From contig CM063510.1 of NCBI GenBank assembly GCA_032207245.1, positions 154,877,596 through 154,941,595 on the forward strand: DNA of 64,000 nt, read 5' to 3'. Origin of the DNA: Pardosa pseudoannulata (taxonomy: Eukaryota; Arthropoda; Arachnida; Araneae; Lycosidae). The notes beneath the pieces were generated by a model. It worked only from the letters and a program-made list of their open reading frames with translations, was not told where the DNA came from and did not search any database. Below are positions 24,458 through 35,615 of this stretch, one piece after another. The translations under genes and the position numbers were made by a program. The stretch's first letter is position 1. Every line of letters starts with the position of its first letter.

Positions 24458-25453
24458 CACTTTACCGACCGGTAGCGGTTCGAACATACTATGCCCTTTC
24501 GCCGCCCGCTCAGCCGCAGATCATCCGAGACACCGGCTCGGTTTCGGTAATTTTTGTCGGATTATATGTTTTGATTGACAGTCTACCTCTCGACGGAATT
24601 AAACATTCATCTAGAGACAGTTGTTGATCTGGTTTATATACGTTGTTAAATTTTTCCTTGAAATAATCAATGACAGGCTGGACCTTCACCAGCCTATGCG
24701 AATTGGGAGAAATATCGTTATTATTACAAAATGCCAGCTTTGCATTATTTGTAAAAATCTGTTCCTGCTCATAACCTTCATGAAGAACGACGTTTCTATA
24801 GATGGGTCTGTAGACCAATAATCGTAGAGAACGTCCTGCTTTACTTGTCCCATGAGAATGATCAGGCCCAAAAATTTCTTCATTTCAGTTACCGTGACGT
24901 CTTTCCATTTTTTCGTTTTTGATGTAATTCTATATTTTCCCACAATTTGATAATATCTATTAGACTCCTTCACGAAAAGCTCAATCAGGTTACTTCCAAT
25001 GAATCAATTCACAATATCCGTTACGCTTTCGGAGGAACTTGACATCATTTTTACGAAAGAGCTGCCTTCGAAAGGTTCCAAAATTATACTCTTGTCGTTC
25101 GTTGACTATGTATTATCTTCATGTCTTCAACATTATTATTCATGTCCTTGTCTTCTGAATCACTGTATATTAGCGGTACAGGACGTCGCTTTCGATTGGC
25201 TATACTACTGCTATCACTTTCGTCATCAGTACTACTTGCTGAACGGTAGTCAAGACAATCTGACAGGTCGTCGAGATAAAACTCGCCGAGACTATCCTTT
25301 CCATTTATTTATAAGGGCTAAAGCTTAGAAAAAAGCACCGATTATCTGAATAAAGAATGTGAAATGCTTGCTGCATGCTACTTGTCAATCTAACCTAACC
25401 AAATCTAACAGAAAGATAAAAAGTCGATTAATCGACGAACGGTCGGTAAAGTG
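24458..25453 (-). mobile_element. piggyBac element, internally deleted, with intact TTAA ends
   Basis: A 996-bp element between TTAA at 24454-24457 and 25454-25457, with perfect 14-bp inverted ends CACTTTACCGACCG / CGGTCGGTAAAGTG. The minus strand carries the N-terminal half of a piggyBac-type transposase (annotated separately), which is cut off shortly after the first catalytic Asp. The rest of the catalytic domain and the C-terminal cysteine-rich domain are deleted, so the copy is non-autonomous but could be moved in trans if the ends are still recognised. Confidence 0.95.
24510..25290 (-). pseudogene. piggyBac-derived transposase, N-terminal half, broken
   Basis: The minus strand reads, 5' to 3': an acidic leader (STDDESDSSSIANRKRRPVP, then IYSDSEDKD) ending at a stop; then in another frame VKESNRYYQIVGKYR, KFLGLIILMGQVK and YWSTDPSIETSFF; then after a frame change near 24735 QQLSLDECLIPSRGRLSIK. 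The last segment contains the first Asp of the DDD catalytic triad (LSLDE). The order and motifs match the DDE_Tnp_1_7 domain. At least one stop and two frameshifts, with loss of the second and third Asp, make it inactive. Confidence 0.93.
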
Positions 25454-26154
25454 TTAACCTATTTATTACAAGATGATAATTAAACATATGTTCATCATCT
25501 TTAATACACGTCACTACAATAATTCTTAAAAGAAGGAATCTTGATCACCTTACCGGCGGTTTAAGGTAGGACAATATGATAATATTTTACTTAAATAACT
25601 TTAAGTTAATACTTTTGGTATTGTTGGATGCTAAGTACAGTATCAAAAGTACGATTATATATATTATTTGTAGCTCCATTTCATTTAAATATTTATTGGA
25701 ATAGCGGGAAAAGAGAGTTCATTTACTTTTCAGCTCCGAAGGACATGGCGCCTTTTTATTCGTTCATCTATTAATAATCCTTTCTCATCTGCAAAACGCG
25801 GAGGTGACCTTCTGCAACTCTGCAAGGTCCGCACTCTTCGTGACTTTTGTGTTAAGTGACCGTTATTGTTGCGTTTGACCTTTAATTCGCGCGTTGCCAT
25901 GGAGACACACGCCAGGTGTGGGAACGCATTCATTTCCACTAAAATGAATTGTTTTATTTTGGGCAATTTGCATTGGGTTTAATTTTTGTATGTACTTTTA
26001 AGAGAATGTTTGCTTAGTCACATATTTAAAAAAAAAAAAAAAAAAGTTTTGACGAAATACTGGGATTAAGATTTTGCTTAAAATATTCCAACATTACAGA
26101 CGATTAAAATTTTCTTTAATTTGCCCAATGTTGTAGTCCTAAATTCCCCGTCTT

Positions 26155-26271
26155 AGGAGACCGGGACCTACTTCTAAAATCAGATTACGAAAGGCTTCGA
26201 ACAAAACATGCCAGCGGAATTCGAACCTGCAAACTCATACCGAAGAGCAACGTCTTACCCATTAGGCTAAT
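26155..26271 (-). mobile_element. SINE-A fragment
   Basis: On the plus strand: GGAGACCGGGACCTACT, then the body, then the box B complement GAATTCGAACC and CATACCGAAGAGCA, ending at CCCATTAGGCTAATATT. The outer 3' part is missing. Confidence 0.75.
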
Positions 26272-26463
26272 ATTAGAAAGCCCCACTTAATGCTGCATTA
26301 TGATAGAATTCCGAGAAGTAATATTTATTCATTAAAATTCCGTGTCAAAGCAATACCCGAAAAACACCTTCACGGACTTTTAGTATGTTTCCATATTGAA
26401 ACAATGGCCTGTTACACTAGTGTGTAATTAAACATAAAACAAAAATAAATAAAAGGGATTTTG

Positions 26464-26520
26464 TACAGTGGAACCCGCTTATGTTTCCTTTTGGGAACAT
26501 TCATATTATATTCCCTTAAA
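26464..26520 (+). repeat. Tigger/pogo-like left terminus
   Basis: TACAGTGGAACCCGCTTATG resembles the TA + CAGTGGA end of the Tigger-like element at 18905. A second, weaker start of the same orientation (CAGTGGGCCCCCATTATAT) is at 27584. No right ends were found, so these are one-sided relics. Confidence 0.35.
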
Positions 26521-26994
26521 ATAATTTTTCCCTCTATAATCTCAATTCTAATATTTTATCATTAACCCTTTAAAAGTCAATACTGAAAATTCGTTGGGAT
26601 TTAAGGGAATTAGGTTATAAATGTTATCGATAAACCTTACATATGTGAAATGTGTGAAAAATATTAAAATTGTTTTTGGTAGGGTGGTGGGTTTTAACTG
26701 TGAAACTATCTACCCCCTTGTACAGCTCGAAAATAATACACTCTTAAAATTTAAATAACATTTAAAGAACACTGCATAATTATCATTAAAGTGATGTAAC
26801 AGAAAAATAGCTAAACTATTTATAAGTGATGTTTTGGGTTTGAGGTCATGACGGAGGGAAATCAAATACCTGATTTTTTTCCCCAGTTTAAACAAGTATA
26901 TTTTAAAGAGAAAAATAGATTGTGTGTAGTACTACCATTCATTAATAGTTTGAAGTGTCAAAAATATCGGAAAAAATCATTATTATATCTTTAA

Positions 26995-27295
26995 CCCTTT
27001 CGTGGGCAGTGGGAAGATTCCTTGCCACCTACACGATCTTACAAAATATACCTGTGGGAAGCGCAAAACCCATTATAATATATATTGCTCTTGTTATTGA
27101 AACGACGGGAAGACCGATTCCCGCTTCGGTTTTTCGCTGTCATCAAATTGTTCGATCGATTGAATAAAATTAGCAGCTCTGTTTTGAAAGTTTGGAAACG
27201 TGGAGTGAGAAATAAATGGCCCATGAAACGGTTAAAAAGAAGTAAAAAAAATGTTAATAGGCGGTTTCAGTACGAAACCACTGTTCTTTAAAGGG
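26995..27295. mobile_element. TTAA miniature transposon, 301 bp
   Basis: It lies between TTAA at 26991-26994 and 27296-27299. The ends are CCCTTTCGTGGGCAGTGG on the left and, as reverse complement, CCCTTTAAAGAACAGTGG on the right. The interior is partly palindromic around 27080-27130. Short open frames on both strands are by-products of this symmetry and carry no domain. Confidence 0.75.
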
Positions 27296-27387
27296 TTAAA
27301 GAAAACGCTTGCGATATCAGTAATACGTTACTTAAATAAGTCTTATTTGATTTTCTATATTCGGAGAATTCTAACGCCAAAACGCTG

Positions 27388-27392
<5 letters not shown>

Positions 27393-27426
<34 letters not shown>
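27393..27426. repeat. (AT)n microsatellite
   Basis: A pure AT dinucleotide repeat. Confidence 0.95.
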
Positions 27427-27431
<5 letters not shown>

Positions 27432-27937
27432 TCTGTATGAAGCAGAATTGATTTTTAGAACATAATTGTTATGTAAAAATCAATCAGGATGTCATGGTTT
27501 TGTAATAAAAATTTTTACAATGCTCTTTTAGAGAAGGAGGGCTTGTTCAATTGAATTTTAAATCTATGTTTCCTTAAAAGAACAGTGGGCCCCCATTATA
27601 TTTCCGGAAGTTTTGTGAGAGACCCCAAAAGCATCTAGCCAATCTGACACACAAATGAGGGAAACTGCCAGTTTCTTCACTTGTACTATAAATATACGAT
27701 CGCAATTTTAAGTCAGTCACTTAAATTTTTAATTTTAAGACTAGAACAATGCAAAAAATTTCAAAATAGTAAAAACTTTAAAAAAAATTAATTTAATTAC
27801 ATTGGTAAATTTTAACCTTAACTATAGTCTTTCTATTCAGAGTGGTTTATTGAAAAGTCACTACTCAGAAAACCACACCACGTATGTGTTACCAAAACAC
27901 TGACATCGTCGCGTTTAAAGCAAGTAAATCAAACGTG

Positions 27938-27994
<57 letters not shown>

Positions 27995-28041
27995 ATATGT
28001 ATATATGTGTATATGTATATATGTGTATATGTATATATGTG

Positions 28042-28091
<50 letters not shown>
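27938..28091. repeat. Compound (AT)n / (GTATAT)n microsatellite
   Basis: Two pure AT arms flank a centre built of 'gtgtatatgtatat' units. Open frames across it are compositional artefacts. Confidence 0.97.
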
Positions 28092-28092
<1 letters not shown>

Positions 28093-28448
28093 CCTTATTT
28101 ACGTATTTTAATATTAATTTAACTTTTGTTCATAAAGTACGTTTGCGCTGTAATTCTGATTTTTTCCCTCCAGACACGCTATAGACTTAATTCAGCCTCT
28201 GTTTATACTACTTTAGCAAATAGTTAACGTGTTCTCTTTAAACATGGGTATTTTTTTATCACGTGATCAATTGTGCTTAGGGATTATTCGTAGTCTTTTT
28301 ACCTGAGGAATCCCTACTTGAAAAGGTATGTGCAGGATGACATTGTCTATGTGCACGAGGTTGTAAAAGTGTTTGCCTGTTGTATGGAATTCATGTTTCT
28401 TACCAGAAATAAACTGTGTTGTGATTTTGAATGAGTCTCGCCCATAAT

Positions 28449-28498
28449 CCATCCATCCATCCATCCATCCATACATACATACATACATACATACATCC
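28449..28498. repeat. (ATCC)n(ATAC)n tetranucleotide repeat
   Basis: A run of catc/cat repeats switching from ATCC to ATAC units. Confidence 0.97.
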
Positions 28499-28619
28499 AT
28501 GAGTCGAAATCTTTTCGTTTTATCTTTGTAATGTTTTATCTGTTTTCAGACACATTGTGTAAAAATATTTGACAATTGCAATTAAGTTTAAAAAAATATC
28601 AAAATTGCTAGATTTTAGG

Positions 28620-28672
28620 CAACCCCTGCTGCAGGTTCCGCGACCCACAGTTTAAGAAAATCTGCCTTAGAG
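28620..28672. repeat. hAT-like right-end relic
   Basis: CGCGACCCACAGTTTAAGAA followed by aatctgcc resembles the end of many hAT elements (GCGACCCACAGTTTGAGAACC.CTG). No left end or duplication was identified. Confidence 0.35.
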
Positions 28673-28779
28673 TCACAGATTTTTTTTCTAAAGGCCATTC
28701 TAATTGTGCGCAATGTGTGATCCATAAATAACTCTCTACACACCCTCAAAATCGATAGTAAAAATCAAAGAGGGGGGGG

Positions 28780-29220
28780 AAGGGGATCAATGCGTGCTAA
28801 GGCAATAACAGCGCGACTGGCCATTAACCTAATTAGCACCCAGTCTCGCGTAAATTGCGTGTCTCGGTCAGATCGCTCTGCATAGTACGACCTTGCGGAC
28901 GACCGACTCATTAAGGGGGAAAAAATTCGATTGCGAGAATTTAATCGAAATGTAAGATGCTTTCTCTCTATCAACCGAAAGGCCTCATACTAAATATATG
29001 TCCCAACGCTACGAATTTTTTTTTAATTGTTTTCCATCCACGAAAGCGAAACGAATTCGATCAAACAAGTGGTTCGAGCGGGAGGTGACACCTTGCGTAA
29101 CGAGTCGGGTTACGCAAGTCGCTCTCAAGACCGCCCGGAATTTTGTAACGTTCGACCTACATTTAGCCTTTTTTCATTTTCTTCTCGGCTACTCCGTCAA
29201 CCGCGCTATCGCATGAGATA
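28780..29220. other. GC-rich island of unknown function
   Basis: A CpG-containing block in the 8.1-kb intron. It includes a CTAATTAG palindrome near 28832 (a homeodomain-type core) and open frames on both strands without recognisable domains. There is no transposon terminus nearby. A conserved intronic enhancer or an unrecognised exon are both possible. Confidence 0.35.
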
Positions 29221-29510
29221 ATTCTGTAATCAAATTTTAGATGCAAACTTTATTCTTAATTACTTATCGAACTTTTGCGAAACAGTCACTCGAAATTGTC
29301 ATCGGTCATTTTACAGACTATTGGTTCAATTTGTCTAGAGATGGCGAACAATGGCAGGCACGCGACTAGCTAGTTTTATTATTACATTGACTGAAAACAA
29401 CATTTAATAAAAGAAACTATCTACAAGACCAGCAGCCATCAAAGGTGGATTTAATGTAAAAAACTATTGCTAAAAATTTGAAGAAAATCAAATCAAACTT
29501 CAGTACATGG

Positions 29511-29671
29511 GTTTGGTTTGGAAAGCTAAGGTCAATAGTTTTGTTACACGAGACGCGTACCTACTGCTCAACGCCTATTTTGAAAGACTGCGAACATCCA
29601 TGCCAACAGTGAAATTCGATCACGCAAACTCTGTTACCGAAGAGAAAGGCCCTTTTCAGTCATTTGGCCTT
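29511..29671 (-). mobile_element. SINE-A copy, diverged, near full length
   Basis: The plus strand has GTTTGGTTTGGAAAGCTA, a TACCTACTGCTCAACGCC block, CATCCATGCCAACAGTG, a mutated box B complement (GAAATTCGATCAC) and AGTCATTTGGCC at the tRNA-like end. It lies about 85 bp left of TIR transposon copy 3. Confidence 0.8.
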
Positions 29672-29759
29672 TAATATGGGAGTGACCAACGTATAAAATA
29701 CAAACAATTCACACAGAACGTTGCGGCTGTACTTTCAGGTGTTGAATCAAGCATCGAGT

Positions 29760-30593
29760 CAGGGTTCCCATATAATACAAAAATTATTTGTCTAAGTCCT
29801 CGAATTTATGAAGCGGTTGGACCTGGAATGGATAGTGACACCATATCGGATTCTCGATGAGGGTTAGCAACATTCAAAACGAGTCTTTAAAACGTTCGAA
29901 ATCCACCACTTTTCGAGTGATTAATGCCATTATATGTCCTATTTTCCCGGTTAAGAGCAGACGATTAAATGTAACAATTTATCACATAATAAATTAATGT
30001 AACAATAACATCTATTTCACATTATGAAGTCTTCCTTTAAAACTTATTTATCATTTCTTATTTGAGTGATCAAACTAAAAATAAATTTGTGAATTATTAT
30101 AAACAGTTTTACTTCCTAATTTAGGATATTAAAATAATTTTCTTTTATATATGGCTTCCATAATAGATTAAGTACATATGCGATATTTTAAATGGAATAT
30201 CGATTATTTTTCGTATAATGAAAATTTTGTCGCCATATTAACAACAAATTCTATCTACCTCCAGGCGCAGCCTGGAAAGAAGATAGTTTTAGATTTTTGT
30301 ACTTACATTCAGTAGCAAAAAAAATTAGACGTTCATTTCGACATAAGTAAGAAATATCTAGATGAATTCCATCGTTCATTCTAATTAAAATCTGCATTCA
30401 CAGTATTAGGAGTCTTTAGAGGGCAGCTGACTTTAAGATAAACGAATTATTAAGTATAAAGGTTTTATATTTGTCATATAAGAAAACTGATAGGAAATCA
30501 CGTGAGACTGTGGATCGATGGAGAAATGGATCGCATTCCAATTCTAGAAAATTAAGGAGTTCTTAAGGACTTTGAAGGACCGTGGGAATCCTG
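29760..30593. mobile_element. TIR transposon with 5-bp target duplication (hAT5-like), copy 3
   Basis: An 834-bp element. The left end is CAGGGTTCCCAT and the right end as reverse complement is CAGGATTCCCACGG. It is flanked by cgagt at 29755-29759 and 30594-30598, a perfect 5-bp duplication. It shares blocks with copies 1 and 2 (gagtgatcaaactaaaaa, ttaaggagttcttaaggac) but is more diverged. There is no transposase frame. Its right end is only about 75 bp from kinase exon A. Confidence 0.88.
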
Positions 30594-30670
30594 CGAGTAA
30601 TAAAAATATATTGTGTTATATAATAATATTGAAGGCAGGAGTAAAGGACATAGGGAGGCATCATACTTAC

Positions 30671-30792
30671 TTGAGTATATTTTCGTGCGATAGCCGGTTC
30701 ATAAGCTGCACCTCTCGCAACATATTGGGCCGGTTACTCAAGGACGTGTTCATCTTCAAGACCATCACTTGCCCCGTCGTACGATGGGTTAC
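30671..30792 (-). CDS. TESK: TESK-like kinase, exon A (subdomains II-IV, VMVLKMN)
   Basis: A 122-bp exon of 40 codons plus two bases of a split Lys codon. It starts [20 protein letters not shown] and continues [16 protein letters not shown]. The Lys in VMVLKMN is the ATP-binding beta-3 lysine, the Glu in LREVQLM is its alpha-C salt-bridge partner, and GQVMVLKMN...[13 protein letters not shown] is nearly identical in TESK1/2. The acceptor is GTGTAG and the donor is GTAAGT. The start at Val (phase 0) implies an upstream exon with the glycine-rich loop, which I could not find to the right. TESK proteins phosphorylate cofilin and act on actin and cell spreading; that role here is inferred from the family. 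Confidence 0.96.
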
Positions 30793-31013
30793 CTACACAA
30801 AACAAACAAACCTTGTCTACAACACAAGAAATGGATGTAAAAAGAAAAATGGAAGCCCCTTTTACACAAGGAGAATTCAAAAATAAATAATACTACAGCT
30901 ACATAGTCTAATTTACATGAACTACACTGTTCCCCAATTTAACCTTACGGTGTAACAAAAACTCAAACTTAGTACTCCAAAAAGTTAAACTTTAAATGTT
31001 TAACATATTGGAG

Positions 31014-31168
31014 TGAGCTGAGGTAGATCAGTTGTAAAGTCAGCGATCTCGCAACCGGAAGGTAGCCGGATCGAGTCGGCCAAACATACCATTAGAAATG
31101 GATCAGTTGTATGTTGCGATGAAGTCTGTTGGACCAGATGGAGGCATTCCTACACTAAGGAATGAGTA
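31014..31168 (+). mobile_element. SINE-B fragment (second tRNA-derived family)
   Basis: It begins GAGCTGAGGTAGATCAGTTG (tRNA box A-like), then AGCGATCTCGCAACCGGAAG and GGATCGAGTCGGCC (box B-like). Compared with 39497-39840 it has the same start but an internal deletion, and it rejoins the family at 'cctacactaaggaatgagtaa'. Confidence 0.65.
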
Positions 31169-31191
31169 AACAACTCATTAGATTAAGGCTG

Positions 31192-31850
<659 letters not shown>

Positions 31851-31891
31851 CTATCCTGTTCTGGTCGACATTTTTACTATTATTTATGTAT

Positions 31892-32329
31892 TGTAACGTC
31901 GCAGCTCTATAGTAAATATTTTGGCAGCGGTGAAGAAGTTTCCATGATGACTACGACCTCGGAGGGGGGAAAAAAGGGAGAGAGAGAGAGAGGAGTTTTA
32001 TTTCTATTTACAGTATATATACATTTGTACAGCTAGCGAGCCCATCCTCGCTCCACGAATACCTACAATCGTCTGTGTCTGCCTCTCTTCAATTTCTATC
32101 CACCTTGATGTCCATCGCAACCCCTTCTCCCTCCTCTGACATTTGAGCGGAGAACATTGCAAAGGAGAGAAGGGAACTAAACACGCTCAGCTACAAAAGG
32201 GACAACGGCTGGAGATCTCCATATAAAAAGCATTTAACGATCGCGACCAGCATGTTTGTTCTCAGGTCATAAAAATGAAGATCTGGGGAGTTCCGCCAGG
32301 TTCCCCGGTCTTTTCAGAGAGTAGTTACA
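31892..32329 (-). mobile_element. LTR of a retrotransposon (minus orientation), probably a 3' LTR
   Basis: A 438-bp unit. On the minus strand it starts TGTAACTACTCTC and ends GCTGCGACGTTACA, so it has TG...CA ends with TGTAAC/GTTACA inverted tips. It contains a TATATATAC box and a downstream AATAAA in the correct order. Immediately before it on the minus strand lies the purine-rich stretch GAAAGCAGAGAGGGGAATGC, which looks like a polypurine tract and would make this a 3' LTR. The flanks do not show a matching target duplication, consistent with the rest of the element being lost. Confidence 0.65.
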
Positions 32330-32866
32330 TAGCATTCCCCTCTCTGCTTTCGACTGACTTCAATGCGGACAGTAAAATAAAGGTATTGGCAAAAAATAAT
32401 TTAAACTTGACAAGAACAAATACATATTAAATCACACACTATTCTCAGGAGCATGCAGTATGTTATAGTATGAAAGACAACTTTTAAAACATTTTATGTT
32501 AAAGCAAGGAGAGACAAGTTTCATTAAATTATTTACAGCACATTAAAGTTATTGCGATAAACAGCACATTGTTAGCATCATCTGATGCTTTCTGAATGAA
32601 ACGTATATTTGAGCATTAAACACTCCACCCATTAATTCACTAAACTTATGGATTTATTCACTAAACACTGCACAGTTGATTAGATACAACATAAACACCA
32701 TATTCTATCAAATATCTGACATAAACATAGCTATAATTTAAAATATCAAAATCAATAGACTGTCATACTCCTACATCGTCCTGTACAACATACTTCTTCA
32801 TCTCTCTATAAATGAGTTATTTTAATTACAAAAAGTCGTAAGAAGAGTGTTTTATGGTAAAAATAG

Positions 32867-33629
32867 TGTGACATGGCTGCACCCCAGGCCAAGGAGAGTT
32901 TCTGTCTGGGTTTTGACACTATACTACAAAGGGTTTTCGATTCCACACGCTTTGAAATGTCTGATATGATTAGAAGGTCGGAAGCGACGCTAAAATGTTA
33001 AACTGTGAGGCGCCAACTAAAGGACTAATTGGAGGCTAGCAGGACGGCGACGCGGGAAGAAAAAGCCAATTGGGAAGAGGCGAAAGGTGACGTCAGGCGG
33101 GGCGAGTTTTTAGCCGGAGAGTTTCCCTACGGAAGAGACGAGCGGAGGCTACGACTTGTGACGGTTGGTTTTTTGGAGAGCCTTTCTTCAGTTTTGTGTG
33201 GAACTCAAGGAGTCCCAGTTGTACCCCTGCACAACGGTATCTGTCGGCACCTGACAGCAGGTGTTTCTTTTCCTCTCGTCCCGAACCTGGGACTTTTAGG
33301 CCCGTACCAGCTCACCTGAGCCCTGTGTTTTCCATTCGGAAAACTTGTACATAACTTCTATTTAATCAAGAATAAACGTTCTTATTGTTAAAGGCTGTCA
33401 CAACCACTTCGACACCCACACGCTACCCGAGGATTGGTTTGGTTTTGGAGCGCTACGGTCTACTTTTTGCAACACGAGGGCTAATGAGACCGGGTCCTAC
33501 TGCTTAAAGCCGATTCCGAACGGCTACGAACATCCATGCTACTGTGAGATTTGAACCCACAAACTCCGGTTCTGAAGACCAGCACCCTAACCAATCGGCC
33601 ACGCTACCCGAGGATTCAGTGGCGTTACA
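32867..33629 (+). mobile_element. Solo LTR (Gypsy-like) with 4-bp target duplication, split by a SINE
   Basis: It begins TGTGACATGG and ends GGCGTTACA (TG...CA ends), flanked by atag at 32863-32866 and 33630-33633. An AATAAA lies at 33371. A SINE-A copy with its own 17-bp duplication sits near the 3' end, leaving an LTR of about 580 bp. The 96-codon open frame at 33029-33319 is inside the LTR and is not a gene. A 4-bp duplication fits Gypsy-type integrases. A solo LTR arises by recombination between the two LTRs of a full element. Confidence 0.82.
33436..33599 (-). mobile_element. SINE-A copy nested in the solo LTR
   Basis: A 164-bp SINE with the 17-bp target duplication cacgctacccgaggatt at 33419-33435 and 33600-33616. 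On the minus strand: GGCCGATTGGTTAGGGTGCT (box A region), GTGGGTTCAAATCTCAC (box B), AGCCGTTCGGAATCGGC and a CCAAAACCAAACC end. Perfect flanks suggest recent mobility. Confidence 0.95.
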
Positions 33630-34829
33630 ATAGTAAGAGAAAAACATTAATCTTGAACTTTATAACTGGAATGATTTTTTTATCCATTTATATTATCTTT
33701 CATAATTTTATATACTTTTCTACTAAATGAAATATGCTCTTATTCGTTTATTGTTTTTATATTCAGTGTTACCTAGAAAGTAAAAAACTGCATAAATTTA
33801 CAGTGACCTTTAATAAGTTTGACTAGTACGTTCATCCATTATTAACGGTTTTAACTAAAATTTTTACAGGGTGTTGTATGGAATTTTGCCTTAACTTTGT
33901 TGGCAATTGTACAGATGAATAAAAGTAAAAGTAATAACATTCGAACACAATACATTTTTGCAGATTTCTACATCATTTAAAATAAAAATAATTCGAAATT
34001 TCGATAAACAAATGAAGAATTCAGAAAATTGAATGCTATAGTTGTTTTAATGTAGAATGTTTGCTCCCCCCTAAAAAATTATAAAACTAATGTGTAGAAT
34101 AGCTAATATACAAAAATTGTCAGTTTTCTGTTACATGTATACTGAAATCGCAAGTTCGCATCACAATGAGAATGCCTTATCTCCGGTGAAATTTGATACG
34201 AGGACGTGAAACGCAGTTAAAACGTAGCGAAACAATGCATGTTATCTCAAATGGTAACTTTTTTAACTTATCTGTTTATAATCAGAAGCATTTGTCCGTT
34301 GTAGAAAATTCACAAGGACAAGGTAGCGGTCATTTCTTAAAAAAACAGGTAGAAAAAAATTTTCTGTTCATGCAGCTCAAACCTTTGAATGAATCATGAA
34401 TGAAGAATTTCACGATTTTATGCCTTGAAAATTTCTAAATATTCCAAATGAACTGTGATCATATAAAGAAAAAAGAATGCGATTAATTTGTAGATTTACT
34501 TCCTACGTTGGATTTATGACTTTCCCCTCTCATAATCCTAGAAAGGAATTCATCGAACTGGTATGCGAAAGTACGTTGCACAGTATGACAAACATTTTGC
34601 AAGTAATTTAAAAATGGTAATTACACACTATTGTGCATGTCGCGGACATGACATTTGCACATATCGCTAAGCAAAAAAATTTAACTTGATGAATATTTTC
34701 CCTTCAGAAATCAGTATACTTTAACCTTTTTACAGCAAGACATATTTAAGTATTAAACTTTAAATTCATTTAATTAAAAAAATTACAATGTTGCAAACCT
34801 GAGAGAAAATTTTTTTTTATTTTTAAATA

Positions 34830-34830
<1 letters not shown>

Positions 34831-34902
<72 letters not shown>

Positions 34903-35027
34903 CTATATATCTATATATCTATATATCTATATATCTATATCTATATATCTATATCTATATATATATATCTATATATATATCTATATATATATATATCTAT
35001 CTATATATCTATATCTATATATATATA

Positions 35028-35060
<33 letters not shown>

Positions 35061-35101
35061 ATATATATATATATATATATATCTATATATATATATATAT
35101 A

Positions 35102-35166
<65 letters not shown>
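34831..35166. repeat. (AT)n / (ATCT)n microsatellite, about 335 bp
   Basis: Pure AT arms on both sides of a centre rich in 'atatct' units. A SINE-A fragment follows 46 bp later. Confidence 0.97.
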
Positions 35167-35168
<2 letters not shown>

Positions 35169-35212
35169 CACATTCCCTGCATTTCACCAATAAACTAGAA
35201 TTTTCTTTTGTG

Positions 35213-35259
35213 CTCCGGTTCCTAAGGCCAGCACCCTAACCATTTGGCCATCGTTCGGC
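35213..35259 (-). mobile_element. SINE-A fragment (tRNA-like head only)
   Basis: The plus strand reads CTCCGGTTCCTAAGGCCAGC, then ACCCTAACCATTTGGCC and ATCGTTCGGC, the complement of the SINE-A head. The body is replaced by unrelated sequence and the microsatellite at 34831. Confidence 0.75.
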
Positions 35260-35446
35260 ACACAATTATTAGACGTGAACCCTTAAATAAATTGTAGAAC
35301 TACTACCCGCAAAAGAAAAATATATATAAACAAGAGGAGGTAGGGAGCAGAGCGCCTTCTGCATGCAGTTTACATTTGTCAACACCTTCCTGGAAACCGA
35401 ATAGTCGATTTACGAAGAGTTTGAATTACAAGTTTAGATGCAAGGG

Positions 35447-35615
35447 GTTGGTTGGTTTGGAGCACTGTCGTATATTGTTTTGTACATGACAGCTAATAAG
35501 CCTACTGCTTAAAGCCGATTTCAAACTGCTTTTGCCATCTAAGCTAGGAGTAGGATTCAAACCGTGAACCGTGGTACCGAAGAGCAGCACTCTACCTATT
35601 CGGTCATTGTTCGGC
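35447..35615 (-). mobile_element. SINE-A copy, full length, diverged
   Basis: The plus strand has GGTTGGTTGGTTTGGAGC, CTACTGCTTAAAGCCGATTT, the box B complement (GGATTCAAACC), GTGGTACCGAAGAGCAGCAC and ends GGTCATTGTTCGGC. It shares the 'accgaagagcagcactctacc' form with the copy at 55070, suggesting a subfamily. Confidence 0.85.

Larger units (their letters stand above)
22531..30670 (-). other. Intron A-B of the TESK-like gene (8.1 kb)
   Basis: This phase-2 intron has donor GTAAGT at 30670 and its acceptor at 22531. It contains the piggyBac, TTAA miniature, SINE and TIR elements listed separately. Stretches such as 22780-24300 and 25460-26150 hold nothing I can identify except a TG repeat. 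Confidence 0.85.

Noticed and set aside
26464..27600. A complete Tigger element between CAGTGG starts at 26469 and 27584
   Set aside because: Both termini point the same way and no right end or transposase was found, so only one-sided relics are supported.
28441..28500. Short tetranucleotide array as a possible CRISPR or regulatory array
   Set aside because: It is a simple ATCC/ATAC repeat without spacers, in a eukaryotic intron.
33029..33319. 96-codon plus-strand frame rich in Arg and Glu
   Set aside because: It lies entirely inside the solo LTR at 32867-33629 and resembles no protein family.
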